The notes beneath the pieces were generated by a model. It had not been told where the DNA came from and made no database searches. It saw nothing but the letters and a program-made list of their open reading frames with translations. From Carnegiea gigantea (taxonomy: Eukaryota > Streptophyta > Magnoliopsida > Caryophyllales > Cactaceae), in contig JAKOGI010002271.1 in the NCBI GenBank assembly GCA_029747015.1, forward strand, positions 1 through 64,000: a DNA stretch of 64,000 bases. Reading direction: 5' to 3'. Positions 22,176-34,160 of this stretch are shown one piece after another (the stretch's first letter is position 1; each line of letters opens with the position of its first letter). Made by a program: the position numbers and the translations under genes.

Positions 22176-23469
22176 TGTTGTGTTAAAAATGCACCGCAAG
22201 TGCACGGTGCCGGTTGTAGCCAGCAAAGGCAAGTACGGGTCGTATCCGCAGGGAACTTGGTTTCAATCACCGAATCAACCTTTAACACTTAATCTAGGCT
22301 TAAGTCTAATGGAGTGAGCTTAACTGATTCTATTTCTATTGGGTCTAAATCAATTATGAAGAGAATCCTGGATTGGGGTTCACCACACTATGATGTTCCT
22401 TAAAAAGTAAACTAGGTTATGTGAATCTACCCGCAAGATAATTGAAATGGGATGATTACCAATTAAAAGCATCTGCGCCTTCTTTCAAAGGTCATTAGAC
22501 TGGTCAGGTTACTCTAGTTATCTATTTTCATGAAACTAGAATCTCAAGACCACAAGATCGTGTAATTTTAATTCCCGATTGAAACCCCAACTACTTTCGT
22601 GTAAAGTAATTCAACCGCTCACAAAGCTACTCTAAGTAAAGGACCTAACTTTCGTTAGTCTCCTAAACCCTAATTAAGAATGTGAATTTAACCCTCTCAG
22701 GCAATTCATCGAACACCTGGCATGCTAAGTGAGAATTCAATTATACTTTAGGCATAAATTCACAAAAACCTAGAAATGACAATCGAAATCACATCATAAG
22801 GGCTACACCCAATCCAAAATTAAGAAACTTAGCCGCTAAACATTATTCTGATTAAAATCACAACTTCAATCAATAACAATAACATGCCAAAGAGTGCGAA
22901 ACTTGAATTAAAACGTAAGAGAAAGGGTAGAAAAGTGTACTATGAATAATTTGCTGCGATAATCTTCCGAAGGCGTAAACAGAATCCAATCCAAAGCTTT
23001 GAATTCAATAACAACAAAAAGTAAACCTAAGAACCCTAGAAGTCGCCTATCTCGAGAGAGGAGCAGAAATTAGAATCCCCAAAAACTCCCAATTATAACG
23101 CACGCAAATCGATAAAACGGGAGAAACTAAAGCGGCACGGTCGTGCCACAAGGCACGGGTCCCCCGTGCCACTTTTCTGATTTTTGCTTCTTCGCTTCTT
23201 TGGGTGGCACGCTCGTGCCACCTGGCCTGAAATCACCGTGCCGCCTACTTGAGCTCAATATTGTTCCTTTTTGCTCCAATTTAGCGCGGCATTGGCTTGT
23301 TTTCCTCATTTATTCAAGTCAGATTCCTGTAAACACGAAAACATAACTTTTAGGTGGATTTGAGATAACCGATGAATAATCGACCTCTAAACTCACAAAA
23401 TTATACTAGAAACTGCCGAGTTAAGAGGTAAAAACCATGCCTAAAAGTGTGTAAAATAGAGGTTCATCA
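22176..23469 (-). repeat. Athila-type LTR, minus orientation (1294 bp)
   Basis: In the same orientation as gag-pol and followed by its primer site, so it serves as the 5' LTR of the coding region. Its outer side carries a PPT (23470-23481) and 3' UTR, which normally sit before a 3' LTR. An LTR flanked by PPT on one side and PBS on the other is what remains when two tandem copies share one LTR. Equal in length to the inverted copy at 11509-12802. Confidence 0.88.
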
Positions 23470-23481
23470 ACTCCCCCATGC
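23470..23481 (-). other. Polypurine tract beside the minus-strand Athila LTR
   Basis: Minus-strand GCATGGGGGAGT abuts TGATGAACCTC, the LTR start. It marks sequence to its right as the 3' UTR of an element copy. Confidence 0.8.
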
Positions 23482-24365
23482 TTGTCTCTTGCTTGTCCCC
23501 AAGCAAGGCTAGAACATGAATGAACAGGAAAGGGGGTCGATAACCTCTAGCAACTCGCCTCCTCAGGCAAGGTCAGCCGGGGATCAGTCGAATCAAACAC
23601 AGTTGCGCATAACCAATGGAATAATTTAAGGCATAAATACAATTTGCAAGATTCAGTTCAAATCATTGGAGGACCACATGTTCAAGTTAATACACCGTCG
23701 AACCATATCACCTCCCCTCCCCAATCATGACGCATCTAAACAAGTGGTGGGCTAGTTGGCTTGGTAGTGACTCTCATAGGGGGGACAAAGTATATGCACT
23801 CCCTCACATGTGTTTAGAATATAAATAGGTTCGCTCAACTCTCTTCCACTGAAACAAACTACCATAAGTTTGGTAGAATTCTCAATTCTCCACCGCTAAA
23901 ATGCAAAATACACAACAATAATCAAGAGGACTTTGCAGGGTTGAAATGGGGCTAAGGGTATAGGTAAGAGAGGGACAAACAGTTTGGGAAATGTGGAGCT
24001 AAAAGCCATAGCTAGTGAGCAACCAACACTTAAACAAATTACATCGCACTCTCTATATGATTACAAACACGCTCTAAACCCATGAGATTATCGAGAATAC
24101 ACTAGATTAACATGCCAAACACTTTTATTTCTGATTTTTGTGATCTTGTTCTTTTTTTTTTTTTTTTTGGAACAAGCTTTGCTGTCCTCTTTTTTTTTTC
24201 CTTTTCTCTCCTTTTTTTTTTATTTTTCTTTGAATGGAACAAGAAAGAGAGTGATTGGCACGCACAATAGCAATAAGCAAGTTTCCCGAATGATGACCAT
24301 GATACATCCCATTACATGCCAAAGTAACCACAACAATACCCAAAAATTACCCGCAAAACAGTGAA
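23482..24365 (-). other. 3' UTR fragment of a second Athila copy
   Basis: Non-coding. Begins beside the PPT (minus strand: ...GGGGACAAGCAAGAGACAAG). At about 24205-24365 it matches 12976-13143 in direct orientation, then similarity ends. Contains T runs at about 24149-24168, 24190-24199 and 24212-24221. No env-position ORF follows to the right, so this second copy is cut off. Confidence 0.65.
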
Positions 24366-24538
24366 AAGCTTCATGTGCCCTAGATAAATGACAAGTAGGT
24401 CACACAAGCTTAACAACAAAGCGATAAAGGCAATACTAGGTCAACCATAACCATGCTACTTGATTCTTCATGTACATGGGTTAAAGCCCCACTATTCCAT
24501 TAATTTTGCTCAATAGGGAGAGAAGAGAGAGAGAGAGA

Positions 24539-24598
<60 letters not shown>

Positions 24599-24960
24599 TA
24601 GTAGTAGTAGTAAACAATAAAAGATGTGTGGCAAAGTGAGGAAGAGATTTGGCATATATGGGAGTCTTGGATGTCAAATTAAGCCCCCTTCTTATGGTAC
24701 AAAGATTTAGGAATGGCGAGGTGATTATAATTGATACTAGCAATTCCCAATGTGGTGCATTTTAATCAACTAATTACCTAGTCAAAATAATTAAATGGGT
24801 GGTATTCTCCACAATCTACACATTCCCACAAACTTTTTTTTTAGCCGACTCCCCTTTTGGGTATTATGAGTCCAACTTCTCCATCAAAATCAGACCACTC
24901 TTGTATGTCCACATGGTGATGATGATAATTTTTTTTTTTCTCTTGTTAATAATGATAGAT
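24366..24960. other. Low-complexity spacer
   Basis: Holds a GA microsatellite (about 24521-24595) followed directly by a GTA run (24595-24612), then AT-rich DNA with T runs near 24835 and 24930. A frame open from 24799 leads into the decayed gag, but its first 50 codons have no recognisable content. No gene supported. Confidence 0.55.
24521..24612. repeat. (GA)n then (GTA)n microsatellite
   Basis: About 75 bp of nearly pure GA dinucleotides with one GGG interruption at 24541, joined to six GTA units. Reading frames across it are meaningless. Confidence 0.9.
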
Positions 24961-26259
24961 TTTTGTGGTATTACACTTAACCTACAGTATCTTGATTGGG
25001 TTCAAGCCCTTGGAAGGATCTTTATAATTAGACTCAAAGATTACACTGATGAGAAGACCTTCAAGTTGGCCATTCTTCAGGTGAAGGGGTATGCTTCATT
25101 ATGGTATGAACATTTGAGAAAGGGTGGGGCTAGAGAAGCCAAATCCAAAATCAAGACTTGGTCTAAACTCAAGAAGCATATGGACAATAGATTTCTACCT
25201 CCTTTTTACAAACGAGAACTCTACATTAAGATCACCTCTCTTAACTAAGAGAATCTAAAGGTAGAAGAGTACATTGGGAAGTTTGAACAACTCCAAATGT
25301 GGGCTGCCTTGGATGAAGAGCCCGAACTCAAGATTGCTAGGTTTATTAAGGGGTTATCTCCTAGCATTGTGAGCAAGGTGGAATTACAACCGTATTTAAC
25401 CTTTGATGATGTGTACCACCTAGCTATCAAAATTGAGAAGTAATTTAAGGATAAAAAGCTCTTTCATACCTCCCTAACTAAAAGCCCCTCTATTCAAATC
25501 GAAAGTGAAACCCCACCCCCTTAAGTCAAAGCTCTTAATAAGGGCAAGAGAATCGCTAGTGACCGTCCTAAGAGGTTGGAAAGAAAGAAATGCTTTCAGT
25601 GTCATAGTTTTGGGCATTTTCAAGGTGATTGTCCCAATAGAAAGGCCCTTACGATCAAGGAGGTTGAAGAGGTTCAAGCTATTGAGGAATAATCAACTGA
25701 AGAAGATAATGAAAATGATGGTTCTATCTTGGCGATCCCTGATGTTGGAGAAATATTGTTAATTAAGAGGTCCTTACATATCGCAAAGATTCCTTATGAA
25801 GATAGCCAAAGGGAGAAAATCTTCAACTCAAGGTGCCCCATTGGAGGCAAGGTTTATAATTTAATCATAGATGGTGGAAGTTGCACAAATGTGGCCTCTA
25901 ACACACTCATTGATAAACTTTAAATTTCCACCAAGGATCATCCTACTCCTGATACTCTTCAATAGTTAAGATCAGGCAATGAGGTAACCGCTTCAAGGCC
26001 GGATCCTATTTCATTCTCAATTGGTCCTAATTGCGGTGACGTACTATATGATGTCCTTCTTATGAATGTATGTCATTTGTTGCTTGGAAGGCCACGTCAA
26101 TGTGATAGTTGTGTGACTTATGATGGACATGCTAATACTTATTCACTTAAGCACAATGGTAAAAGCCTCACATTGGCCCCTTTACCTCCACCTGAGCCTC
26201 GTAAAGGTAAACTAGGGAAGGGAAGTGAGAAAAGCCCCTACACGAGTGAAACATGGTAA
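24961..26259 (+). pseudogene. Decayed Ty3/Gypsy gag-protease without RT
   Basis: One plus-strand frame throughout, with stops at 25246, about 25441, about 25522, about 25690, 25921, about 25963 and 26257 and no clear frameshift. The capsid core reads LDWVQALGRIFIIR, FKLAILQVKGYASLWYEHL and FLPPFYKREL. A zinc knuckle is intact (CFQCHSFGHFQGDC). The protease-like region has LIIDGGSCTNVASNTLI and LLLGRPRQCD. No RT, RNase H or integrase follows before the presumed PPT and LTR, so pol is deleted or was never present. The lineage is unsure: a non-chromodomain Ty3 type. Confidence 0.75.
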
Positions 26260-26724
26260 GAGTGTACCACAAGTAAAAGTAAGCCTCGAATTGCCTTACT
26301 AATGGTGAAGCCAAACACACGTGAGGGAGTGAAACCTTTCCCCTTTATAGGTCGCTAATTGCTTGAGGATGAAGCCCCAAAAGCACTCATCCTTAAGGTC
26401 CCATTACTTATCAAAATGGTGTTAGGAGAAGACACTTATGCAAGTGATCAAGCACAAGCTACAGCTCTTGTGAGTATGATGATTTTGAGATATCTTGTGA
26501 TGAGTATGTTGTGATCTACAATGAGCTCATGAGGCCTAGGAGAGCTACTTGATGCTTTGATGTTCTCCCAAAGATTTTCAATAATGCCTACCGATTCAAG
26601 AGGAGAGGAGTACTTAGTACCTTAGGTGTTATCAATCCAAGAGTGGAAAAGGGCAAGCGAGGGTGATGACAAAGAGTTTTAATTCCAAGGATTTGAGAGC
26701 AAATCCTCTTTAAGGAGGAGGGGT
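26260..26724 (+). other. Remnant 3' part of the decayed Ty3/Gypsy element
   Basis: No open frame. Near the end, NSKDLRANPL (about 26683-26712) resembles the tail of plant Gypsy polyproteins. The purine tract AAGGAGGAGGGG (26712-26723) could be a PPT. Confidence 0.4.
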
Positions 26725-27734
26725 TGATGTGGAGCAACTGCAAGCTTGGGCCTACTCTCACTAGTAAGGTTCATGAACCAAGTTGGCTCAATATTGATCC
26801 TAGGTCAAGGATTAGGTTCCCTATGTCAATATTGACTTAGGCCCCTTAAGAAGGTCCTAGTAGGGCTACGAAAGGTGGTTGGGCCATTAGTAGCACCAAA
26901 CAAGGAGTTGACCACTTAATCCTCTAAAAACCAGCTCATTAGCTCATTTTCAGTTGTTGGGTAGAATACTTTACTTCATTTCTAGATCAAATATAGATAG
27001 GCAAATGAGCTCCAATTTTTGAAAATTATACATGGATGGAAATTCCAAAATGTCTATTTTCTTAAAAGTTTTTAATCATACTCAAACTCCAAGTATTAAG
27101 GAACCTATAGGCTAAATATCGAGCAAGAGTCGGTCCAAGACTGAAAAATACACGGCTTTGATTATAGGCTCAATTAAGGAGGTCACAACTGTAATTTTGG
27201 AGATTAATTAGTATGGGATGATTCTTTCCACATAAGGAAAGAGTTGAAAGTGGCAGCACCTCCATTGGAGAAGTAAAACCTACTCAAGGCTCTTTAGAAG
27301 ATCGAGGATTAATCCTGGAAAACACAGCTCATAGTGATTGTAATTATCTTAAGCATCTTAGTTTATTTTCCTATGATATTTGGTGAGCCTCGTATTGGTC
27401 CACTAGCCCCACTAATGTATAGCTAACTCCCCCTCTCATTGGATATTTATGGACTCAATTACCTCTATGAAAAATCAGATTTGATGAATGATATGAGAGT
27501 TTAAAACTTGGTTTTCCTCAAAATCTCAAATTCTTTATATCTCTTAGGAGGGTAGTAATTTAAGTCTTCTCTTTAATCTAATCCTTGGTACTAAGATTTT
27601 AAAGGGCTAGAGTGTGGGTTGATTTATCTACTTGCTACCTATTTCAGGCGTTTAATCTACTCCATTAGAGGCTTTCTTTATTTGGGAATTCTCTCTTTCT
27701 CTTTGTTCATCTTTGGAGAGATTGGGTTTTAACA
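26725..27734 (+). repeat. Possible 3' LTR of the decayed Ty3/Gypsy element
   Basis: Starts TGATGTGGAGC right after a purine tract. A plausible right end is at 27734 (...TTTTAACA), after a pyrimidine-rich stretch (27695-27713) typical of LTR ends. No second copy exists in the window and no target duplication was found, so the right boundary is a guess. Confidence 0.35.
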
Positions 27735-27804
27735 TCCATTGGGCTCATCTACATGCATTTCAGACCTTTATTTGGACAAATGGAATTGACCATGCATCTA
27801 TAGG

Positions 27805-30190
27805 TCCAACTATAATTATAAAGAGTGATTATATTTAAGCTACAAGAATGAAAGTTTCATCCTAAGTTTCATACTAATATCAAGCTTTCAAGTTTCAACC
27901 ATTAAAGTTAGAGCTTTATGAAATCTTGAACTCTGTACTTTTATTTGTTTAAAAAATAAACAGGTACAAAGGTCACCCTTTTGTTAAAAATATAGTCCCA
28001 TTAATTACTAAGACAATGTGATAGTGTATTACTTTTTTTATGAGCATTTAGATACCATAGATGCTCTTCCCAAGGACTCATTTGTTACATATCATTCATT
28101 ATGCATCTCTGGTCCATTTGAAAATTAGGATTTGTACAACATTTTAGTGTGATGTCATTGTCTAGTTGCTCTGGTGTAGTGATTATCACATTAGTCGTAC
28201 ACACTAAAGGTCCCCAGTTTAATCCTGGGCGGCCACATTTTTATGTATATCTTGCGTACCACGTTTCACATAAATTGAAACACCAACTTTATTTCCCTTT
28301 CCCTTTATTGATCCTCTCCACCTGTGCACTTAGCATCACTTATTGATGGGCTCATCTTACCTCTCTAATTTAATTATCTCTTTTTTCTAAAGTAGGCTGT
28401 TCTTTGATCAAGAAAAAAAACAGGCTGCTCTATGCACAACTAATGATGGTATTTTTCACAATCATATGTAACTGGACTCCCTACTACTAACATCACTTTA
28501 CATGTTTTGCATCCTTCTAATAAATAGTTCTTGCTCCACCACATCCCCTGCCGATGTTGTCATTATAAAATGTAGTTGTAGAGGTAGTAGCTTCAGGAAC
28601 ACTACATATGGAATCCCATTATCCCAACTTTGATTTATAGGATTTAATGAGTAACACTTTCTGTGAGCATACTTAGAAATAAAGTTTTAGGAATTTTGTA
28701 CAATTTATTCTCAAAAAATGATGAATAAGTGTTTGAGACACCCGTAGTCTACATATAATGATATTGTGAGTAAGAAATTCTCTCATTTTCTTATGGAAAA
28801 AGAAATTCTTTCGTTTACAATCCCTGTGATATACAATAGTTACTATATGTAACAAACACATTTTTTTTAATGAAATTACAAAATCAATAGAAAAACAATA
28901 CAAGTTTCTAATATTCTACTTTGTTTGTTGTAAAAGTAATTTAACTATCTTGCTGAGATGTAAAATATCAAAGTTTTTATAAGTTGTAATATATTGCCTA
29001 ATTTAATGAAGTCATTAAGAACTACATAAATCTTTTAAACACATCTAGAAACATGAATATACGCATAATTTTCTTTAGAAGATAAGAAAATAAATGATGA
29101 GGACAGAGAGAGTAAATGCACCATCCAAGGTCTCTATTATTCTGATCGAACATCCTAAAATGCCGTAGGCATCTCTTGAATTTATAAAAAGTACCTATTA
29201 ATTGTTATTCTTAAAACATGGTAGAAACATGATGAAACATGTTGAAACTTACTGAACTGTGTTGAATGAGATTATACAATGAGAATGCCAGGAAATGTAC
29301 TTACAAAATTGTTTAAATGTGCACAAAACCAATATCAGCTTTTGTAAATTCGTATTTATTGATCTTGTGATATAGAATATAAATATATTATAATGACTTG
29401 AATAGTATATGCAATGATTCCTATAAATTAATTTAAGAATAATGTTTTTTTAATTTCATATGTATAGTATATGAATAGTCTGCAAATATCTATGAAGTTT
29501 GAAATCACTTTACTATTAACATAATTATTTTTCACATCGTTAGATGGATTAGAATGTAATTAATGCAAACTTATTTGTTATTCATCATTAATAAAGCCTG
29601 ATTTTACTGATAATATAAACCATGAATATTATTGTAATACTAAAATTTGTATTATTTGAAGAAGTATTATATTATCTAACTATATAAATTTATCATTAAT
29701 TTACTAAAATCACATAATTTATTTAAGAAGCTAATTAAAGTCCATACACAATTTTTATTTAATATATTTTAATTGGAAATATGGATAATATTGAATCTGA
29801 AACATAACCACTTGATTACAAAATTAGTATCAATCATTTGGTACAATCTTAGTCCAAGTATTCATGAACAATTGGGCAATTTGTGTTTAATCACAATATA
29901 ATATATTCGTTACTTGTTACAAGTACCGAATGGTGCTTAATTATATTGGATTGTACTTAATGTTATTGAATTATGCCAAGTGATTTTGAATTGTATGTGT
30001 TAAAAATTATTGAATGTTGATGACAAATACTTATGATAAGTCCAAAAGAACAAGTCATGATTTATTGCTGTAGTAGGAACTTGATCATATATATCACGCA
30101 TCACACAACTCTTTTACTAAGATAACGATTTCAATTTCAATGAGTGGTTCGTTGGTGTCTCCTAACAACTCTTCTACTCGCTTATTCCTA
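27805..30190. repeat. Long direct repeat, copy 1 (about 2.1-2.4 kb)
   Basis: Matches 59630-61775 in direct orientation with many substitutions and indels. A segment of about 185 bp at 27837-28020 is extra in this copy. The shared part starts near ggtccaacta and ends near cgcttatt. It is AT-rich with no coding frame. The copies flank the short-LTR Copia insertion but are not its LTRs. They could be LTRs of an older element with a short interior, or an unrelated duplication. Confidence 0.7.
28165..28236 (+). pseudogene. tRNA-Val-like pseudogene or tRNA-derived repeat
   Basis: The stretch reads like a plant valine tRNA: D-arm TGGTGTAGTGATTATCAC, anticodon stem TTAGT/ACTAA with TAC in the anticodon position, and T-arm CCCAG/CTGGG. 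Position 33 is G instead of U, the T-loop is TTTAATC rather than TTCGANN, and the acceptor arm pairs poorly. It is not a functional gene. It may be the head of an old SINE. The equivalent site at 59763-59833 is more decayed. Confidence 0.55.
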
Positions 30191-30547
30191 ACAGATGCCC
30201 ATTGAAGTACAATTTTGCACCTAAATTCTAGCTACCCATATCGTCAAAGAATTCAAGTGAGAAAATCAACTTCCTGTCATCTTATAATGGAAATTGTTTT
30301 GCTCCATTAATTTTCCTTGGAAAATAGTTTTCCTTCCTTTATTGTGCAAAACAATGGAAATTTGAAAAATCATTTTATGGGGATTCTTAATAATAAGTGA
30401 CCACATTGTAACATTTATATTTCTGTGACAAGCTGATAAATCATTAAAGAATGAGATTGTTTGTAACTAGAGTTGGAACACCTGTTGAATTCAAATCAAT
30501 CTACTAAATAATGTGGTCAACTCCATGGTGCTCTTAAAATAGCTTAG
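30191..30547. other. Pre-insertion flank left of the short-LTR Copia
   Basis: AT-rich with no gene. The last five bases, cttag at 30543-30547, are the left target-site duplication of the Copia element; the right copy is at 59180-59184. Confidence 0.6.
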
Positions 30548-30650
30548 TAATAGTATACAGAGGACAATTATGTAATTTTTATACTCCTTGATTATTATAT
30601 ATACACACCCAGGCTCCCTAATTGGGGCACAATCTTACATTACATTCACA
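30548..30650 (+). repeat. 5' LTR of the short-LTR Copia
   Basis: Matches 59078-59179. It ends in ATTCACA beside the primer site. With the cttag duplication as boundary the LTR begins TAATAGTATACAG, not the usual TG. If TATACAG (3' copy TGTACAG) is the true start, the LTR is 97 bp and the flank does not repeat. Confidence 0.8.
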
Positions 30651-30668
30651 TGGTATCCGAACCACGAA
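30651..30668 (+). other. Primer binding site of the short-LTR Copia, degraded
   Basis: TGGTATCCGAACCACGAA begins directly at the LTR end. It matches the tRNA-Met type TGGTATCAGAGCC with substitutions. Confidence 0.7.
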
Positions 30669-30745
30669 TCCTAGTCTGATATCTTGCTTTCCAAGCAACG
30701 TTTTTCGCGTCTTCCTAGCTCTCTCTTCTCACCAAAACCCTAGCC

Positions 30746-32200
30746 ATGGCTGTAGAAGGCTCTCAGCCACCGCTGTTGAGCCATGACTACCAAAACCACC
30801 ACCTCGGTCGTCTCTATCACGGTGACTGTCTCCAGCATTCCTGCATCATTGTCATCGATTATCCCGAGCTCGCCTTCCATTGCGCTATGTTTTGTTTCAG
30901 TCATCTCGTCAATTTTGAATCCCTTCCCTCCACCGCCACCACCGCTACCATACCCTGGTCAGTCACAGTCACCGGCATTCTCTAGCTCTTAGCCCTTTGT
31001 CGACAACCTGGCTGCACCCTTCTCGATTGATTACTCCTACCTTTATGGGATGGCGCCACCGACGGTTTCATAGTCTGCTGCTGCCCCATCGTTCAGTGCT
31101 TCTTCTGCTGTGGTTGCTGCATCCTCTCTCGGTGGCTCTTAGCTGCCTATCATTGGCCAGATTTTCCATGCTCTGATGTCGAGTTCGTCTCTTCATGACC
31201 ACATCCCATGGCCTACTATGAGTTCTAATCTTCCACCTATCCACCCAGGTTTATTCACGCTTAACATCAAGAATTTTGTAACTATTGTTCTTAACACTGT
31301 GAAGGAGTTTTTGTATTGGCATACTCAATTTATCGCTTTTCTGGTCACTCAGCAGTTAAGCGGGTTCTTTGACGGTACCATTAACACTCCCTCCCCTTAT
31401 ATTCTTGATTTTCATGGTGTACAGCATCCCTATCCCTCTTATTCTCTTTGGTTAGATTTCGATCAACTTATTCATTCTTGGTTGTTTGCCATGATTTCCA
31501 CTAGCTTATTAACTGAAGTTCATGAGTTGGTTTATTCTAAACAAATATGGGATCGCTTGTCACATCGTTTTAACATGGCAAGTCTTGCCCGGCTATGGAC
31601 CTTAGACGTACTTTGTCTAATTTGTCTAAGGATTCCAAACAAAGTATAGAAGATTATCTGCACTCCATTAAGCACATTGCGGATTCCTTTGCATCTATTC
31701 GTACTCCTATTCTTGGCATAGATCTAGTTCAGCTGACTTCGAATGGACTGGATGAAGATTATCATGCCTTGGTGACCACTCTATCTTATGGTACTAATCT
31801 TCTGACGTTCGATGATCTTCGTTCCAAGCTCATTCACTATGAGTAGCACCTCAAGTTTCTTAAAACCAAGGACTTGGTTGGTATTCAGCATTCTGCCCTG
31901 GCCACATCAATTACTAGTTCTGAGTCAGGAAAATCGAATGCGGCCTCTAACTCCACTCATACTAATGGTTCAGGAGCTAATAGGAATAATCATCGCAACA
32001 ATAATCAGAAAGGGAATTGCAATCAAGGGGGCAGCAATCGGACTCTAATCAGCACCAGCATCAATCTGCCAACAAAAATGTGTCTACAGGAACTGCATCT
32101 GGTAATGCTGTTTATTCATGGTCTAATATTCAATGTTCTTCTCCTTTTGCTACTCACTCTATTCCTGTAGGTAACAATTCATCTTAAGGGGTCTTAGGTT
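30746..32200 (+). pseudogene. Copia gag (capsid), broken
   Basis: The first Met is at 30746, but the frame carrying the capsid begins about 30783, with stops near 31000 and 31140. Recognisable blocks: LPPIHPGLFTLNIKNF, LYWHTQFIAFL, HELVYSKQIWDRLSHRF. After a frameshift near 31590: SIEDYLHSIKHIADSFASI and LDEDYHALVTTL. These fit the UBN2/Copia gag family. An Asn/Gly-rich stretch (31960-32040) leads to the nucleocapsid. Confidence 0.8.
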
Positions 32201-32214
32201 CTCACCCTAATGTC

Positions 32215-32730
32215 GTGTGTCAAATTTGCTTCGCCCCGGGTCACACAGCTTTAGGCTGCCCACAACGTTATAACTCCTCCCAAGCTCATTCAGTTCCTGC
32301 CTATGCTACATTCAATGCTATTGATTCCAATGAATCGGTTTGGTCTCTTGATTCAGCTGCCACCTTACACATGACTCCTACAGAAGGTAATTCACTCTAT
32401 ATATCTACTTACACTAGCACTGAACGAGTTCGAGTTGGGAACGATACCCTTCTTCCCATTCAACATGTTGGCCATCTTCAAATTCCTACAGTCACTAACC
32501 CTCTTGTTCTTAACAATTTCCTACATCTGCCTTCACTCAAATACAACTTACTGTCTGTCAAACAACTTTGTAAACATAATAATTGTGTTGCAGTGTTTGA
32601 TGACTTGTCTGTCTGTATTAAGGACAAAACCTTGGGTGATGTTCTCCTATATGCATCCTCAACTGGCAATGTCTACCCTCTGGCTGTTCCTGATTCATAT
32701 CCAAGGCCTTTGCTACACTTCTTGATCCTA
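32215..32730 (+). pseudogene. Copia nucleocapsid knuckle and protease
   Basis: The zinc knuckle CQICFAPGHTALGC is intact. The protease site reads WSLDSAATLHMTP, with Ala in place of the Gly of the usual DSGATxH motif. YNLLSVKQLCKHNNC and the strand-rich region before integrase follow. The frame is open from 32215 to a shift near 32715. Confidence 0.8.
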
Positions 32731-33930
32731 CAACTGCTTGGCATCGTCGACTTGGACACTGTGGAGTTAGAACTTTGTTTATTCTTAAAACTAGAAATTT
32801 AGTGTCTTTTTCTAATAAGTTTCATGATTCATGTAATTCTTGTCAGCTTGCTAAATCTCATCCCTTACCTTTTCAATTAGTAGAGCATCGTTGTCTTAAA
32901 CTATTGGATCTTGTTCATTCTTATTTATGGCAATCGCCTGTTCTTTCTACTATGGGCTAGGTATTATGCGTGTTTTGTAGATGATTTTTCCCGATATACA
33001 TGGGTTTATTCATTAAAGCGAAAATCAGATTTTTTTATCGATTTTTTGCACCTTTTAGAAATTGGTTGAAAATTTATGCAATACCAAAATTAAAATGTTC
33101 AAAAGTGATGGAGGTCATGAATTTGATAATACGTCCCTTAGTGCTTACTTTTTAGAACATGGAATTTATTTTTGAAAGTCTTATCCTGAAACCTAGGCAC
33201 AAAATGGCATTGCTGAACATAAGCATCGTCACCTTAATGAAATCACTCGTTCCTTTCTCATTGAGGCTCATATGCCTACCACTTTTTAGGTTGAAGCCAT
33301 CCAAACTACTGCGTTTATTACAAATCAGCTTCCTACCCCGAATCTTCAAGGACAATCCTCTTTTGAAAAATTATTTCATCGCCTAACTTATTATAATTTT
33401 CTGAAATCTTTTGGTTGTGCCTGTTATCCGAATTTTTCAGCCACTTCTGCAAATAAATTAGCACCAAGGTCCACTAGATGTATTTTTATCGGCTATACCT
33501 TGCATTGCGAAGGATATTAACGCTTTGATCCTCTCACGGATTGCATTTATATTAGTCGACATGTGGTTTTTCATGAACATGAATTTCCTTATTTAAAATT
33601 TATTCAAAATCCAAACTCCACCGTTTTTCATTCTCATACCCCTTCACTTGAGTGTCTTATTGAGTTGTTTAACCCCACGCTCACCATTCCTTATGAACGC
33701 TGTCCTCTTTTGTGTCTCGCCCAAGCTCTGAGGCCCAGATCCCAGCCTAGCAACCCGCATCCCTACCTTTCCCTTCTAGGCCCAGCAATCCGTGTCTACC
33801 CTAGCCTGTTACTTCCCTCCACTGGTCCTCTCTTCCTTGGCCCAATAACCTCCTGGCCCAGTTTCTCCTTCATCCAGCCCACCTTCCCTGGTGCTGCCTC
33901 CTGTTACTGAGCCCGAATCCCCTGACCCTC
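32731..33930 (+). pseudogene. Copia integrase, heavily decayed
   Basis: Spread over several frames: zinc region (SCNSCQLAKSH), core pieces around VDDFSRYTW (about 32975), KSDGGHEFDN (about 33100) and NGIAEHKHRHLNE (about 33200). These correspond to the catalytic Asp, Asp and Glu. The C-terminal Copia block (FGCACYPNFSA ... HVVFHEHEFPY) lies at 33410-33600, followed by a Pro-rich linker to about 34160. Confidence 0.75.
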
Positions 33931-34160
33931 AGCCCAGCCCATTCGTTAGTCCTGTAGTCTCCCTCCCCATGACCGTTCTATCCTTGCCTCCTTCCCAGCC
34001 CATCTCCAAGCCCATCGCTTTGGACGCTTGGCCGCCCATCTCCAAGCCCACAAATGATCATCCCATGATCACTAGGGCCATGAGTGGCATTCACAAGCCC
34101 AAACCATTGCTGGTCCTTGACACATGCATTATGAGTCCCGAACCCACATCTTTTAAATAG

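Larger units (their letters stand above)
11509..24365 (-). mobile_element. Rearranged Athila-type Gypsy element with inverted LTRs
   Basis: Coding order on the minus strand is gag (from 21883), protease, RT, RNase H, integrase (to 16562), then an env-position ORF (15879-14182). RT before integrase defines Ty3/Gypsy. The tRNA-Asp primer site and the extra ORF define Athila. The LTR at 22176-23469 points the same way as the genes. The other LTR (11509-12802) points the opposite way and is followed by its own primer site and leader. The first LTR also has a PPT and 3' UTR on its outer side, as if another element copy had continued to the right. Inferred cause: template switching, or repair between two copies. 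Confidence 0.8.

Noticed and set aside
28165..28236. Functional tRNA-Val gene
   Set aside because: G at position 33, a damaged T-loop and a poor acceptor stem; the second copy is even more decayed.
30746..30992. Separate host gene starting MAVEGSQPP or MTTKTTTSV
   Set aside because: It lies about 80 bp after the Copia primer site, and its frame continues into Copia gag after stops, so it is the gag start region.
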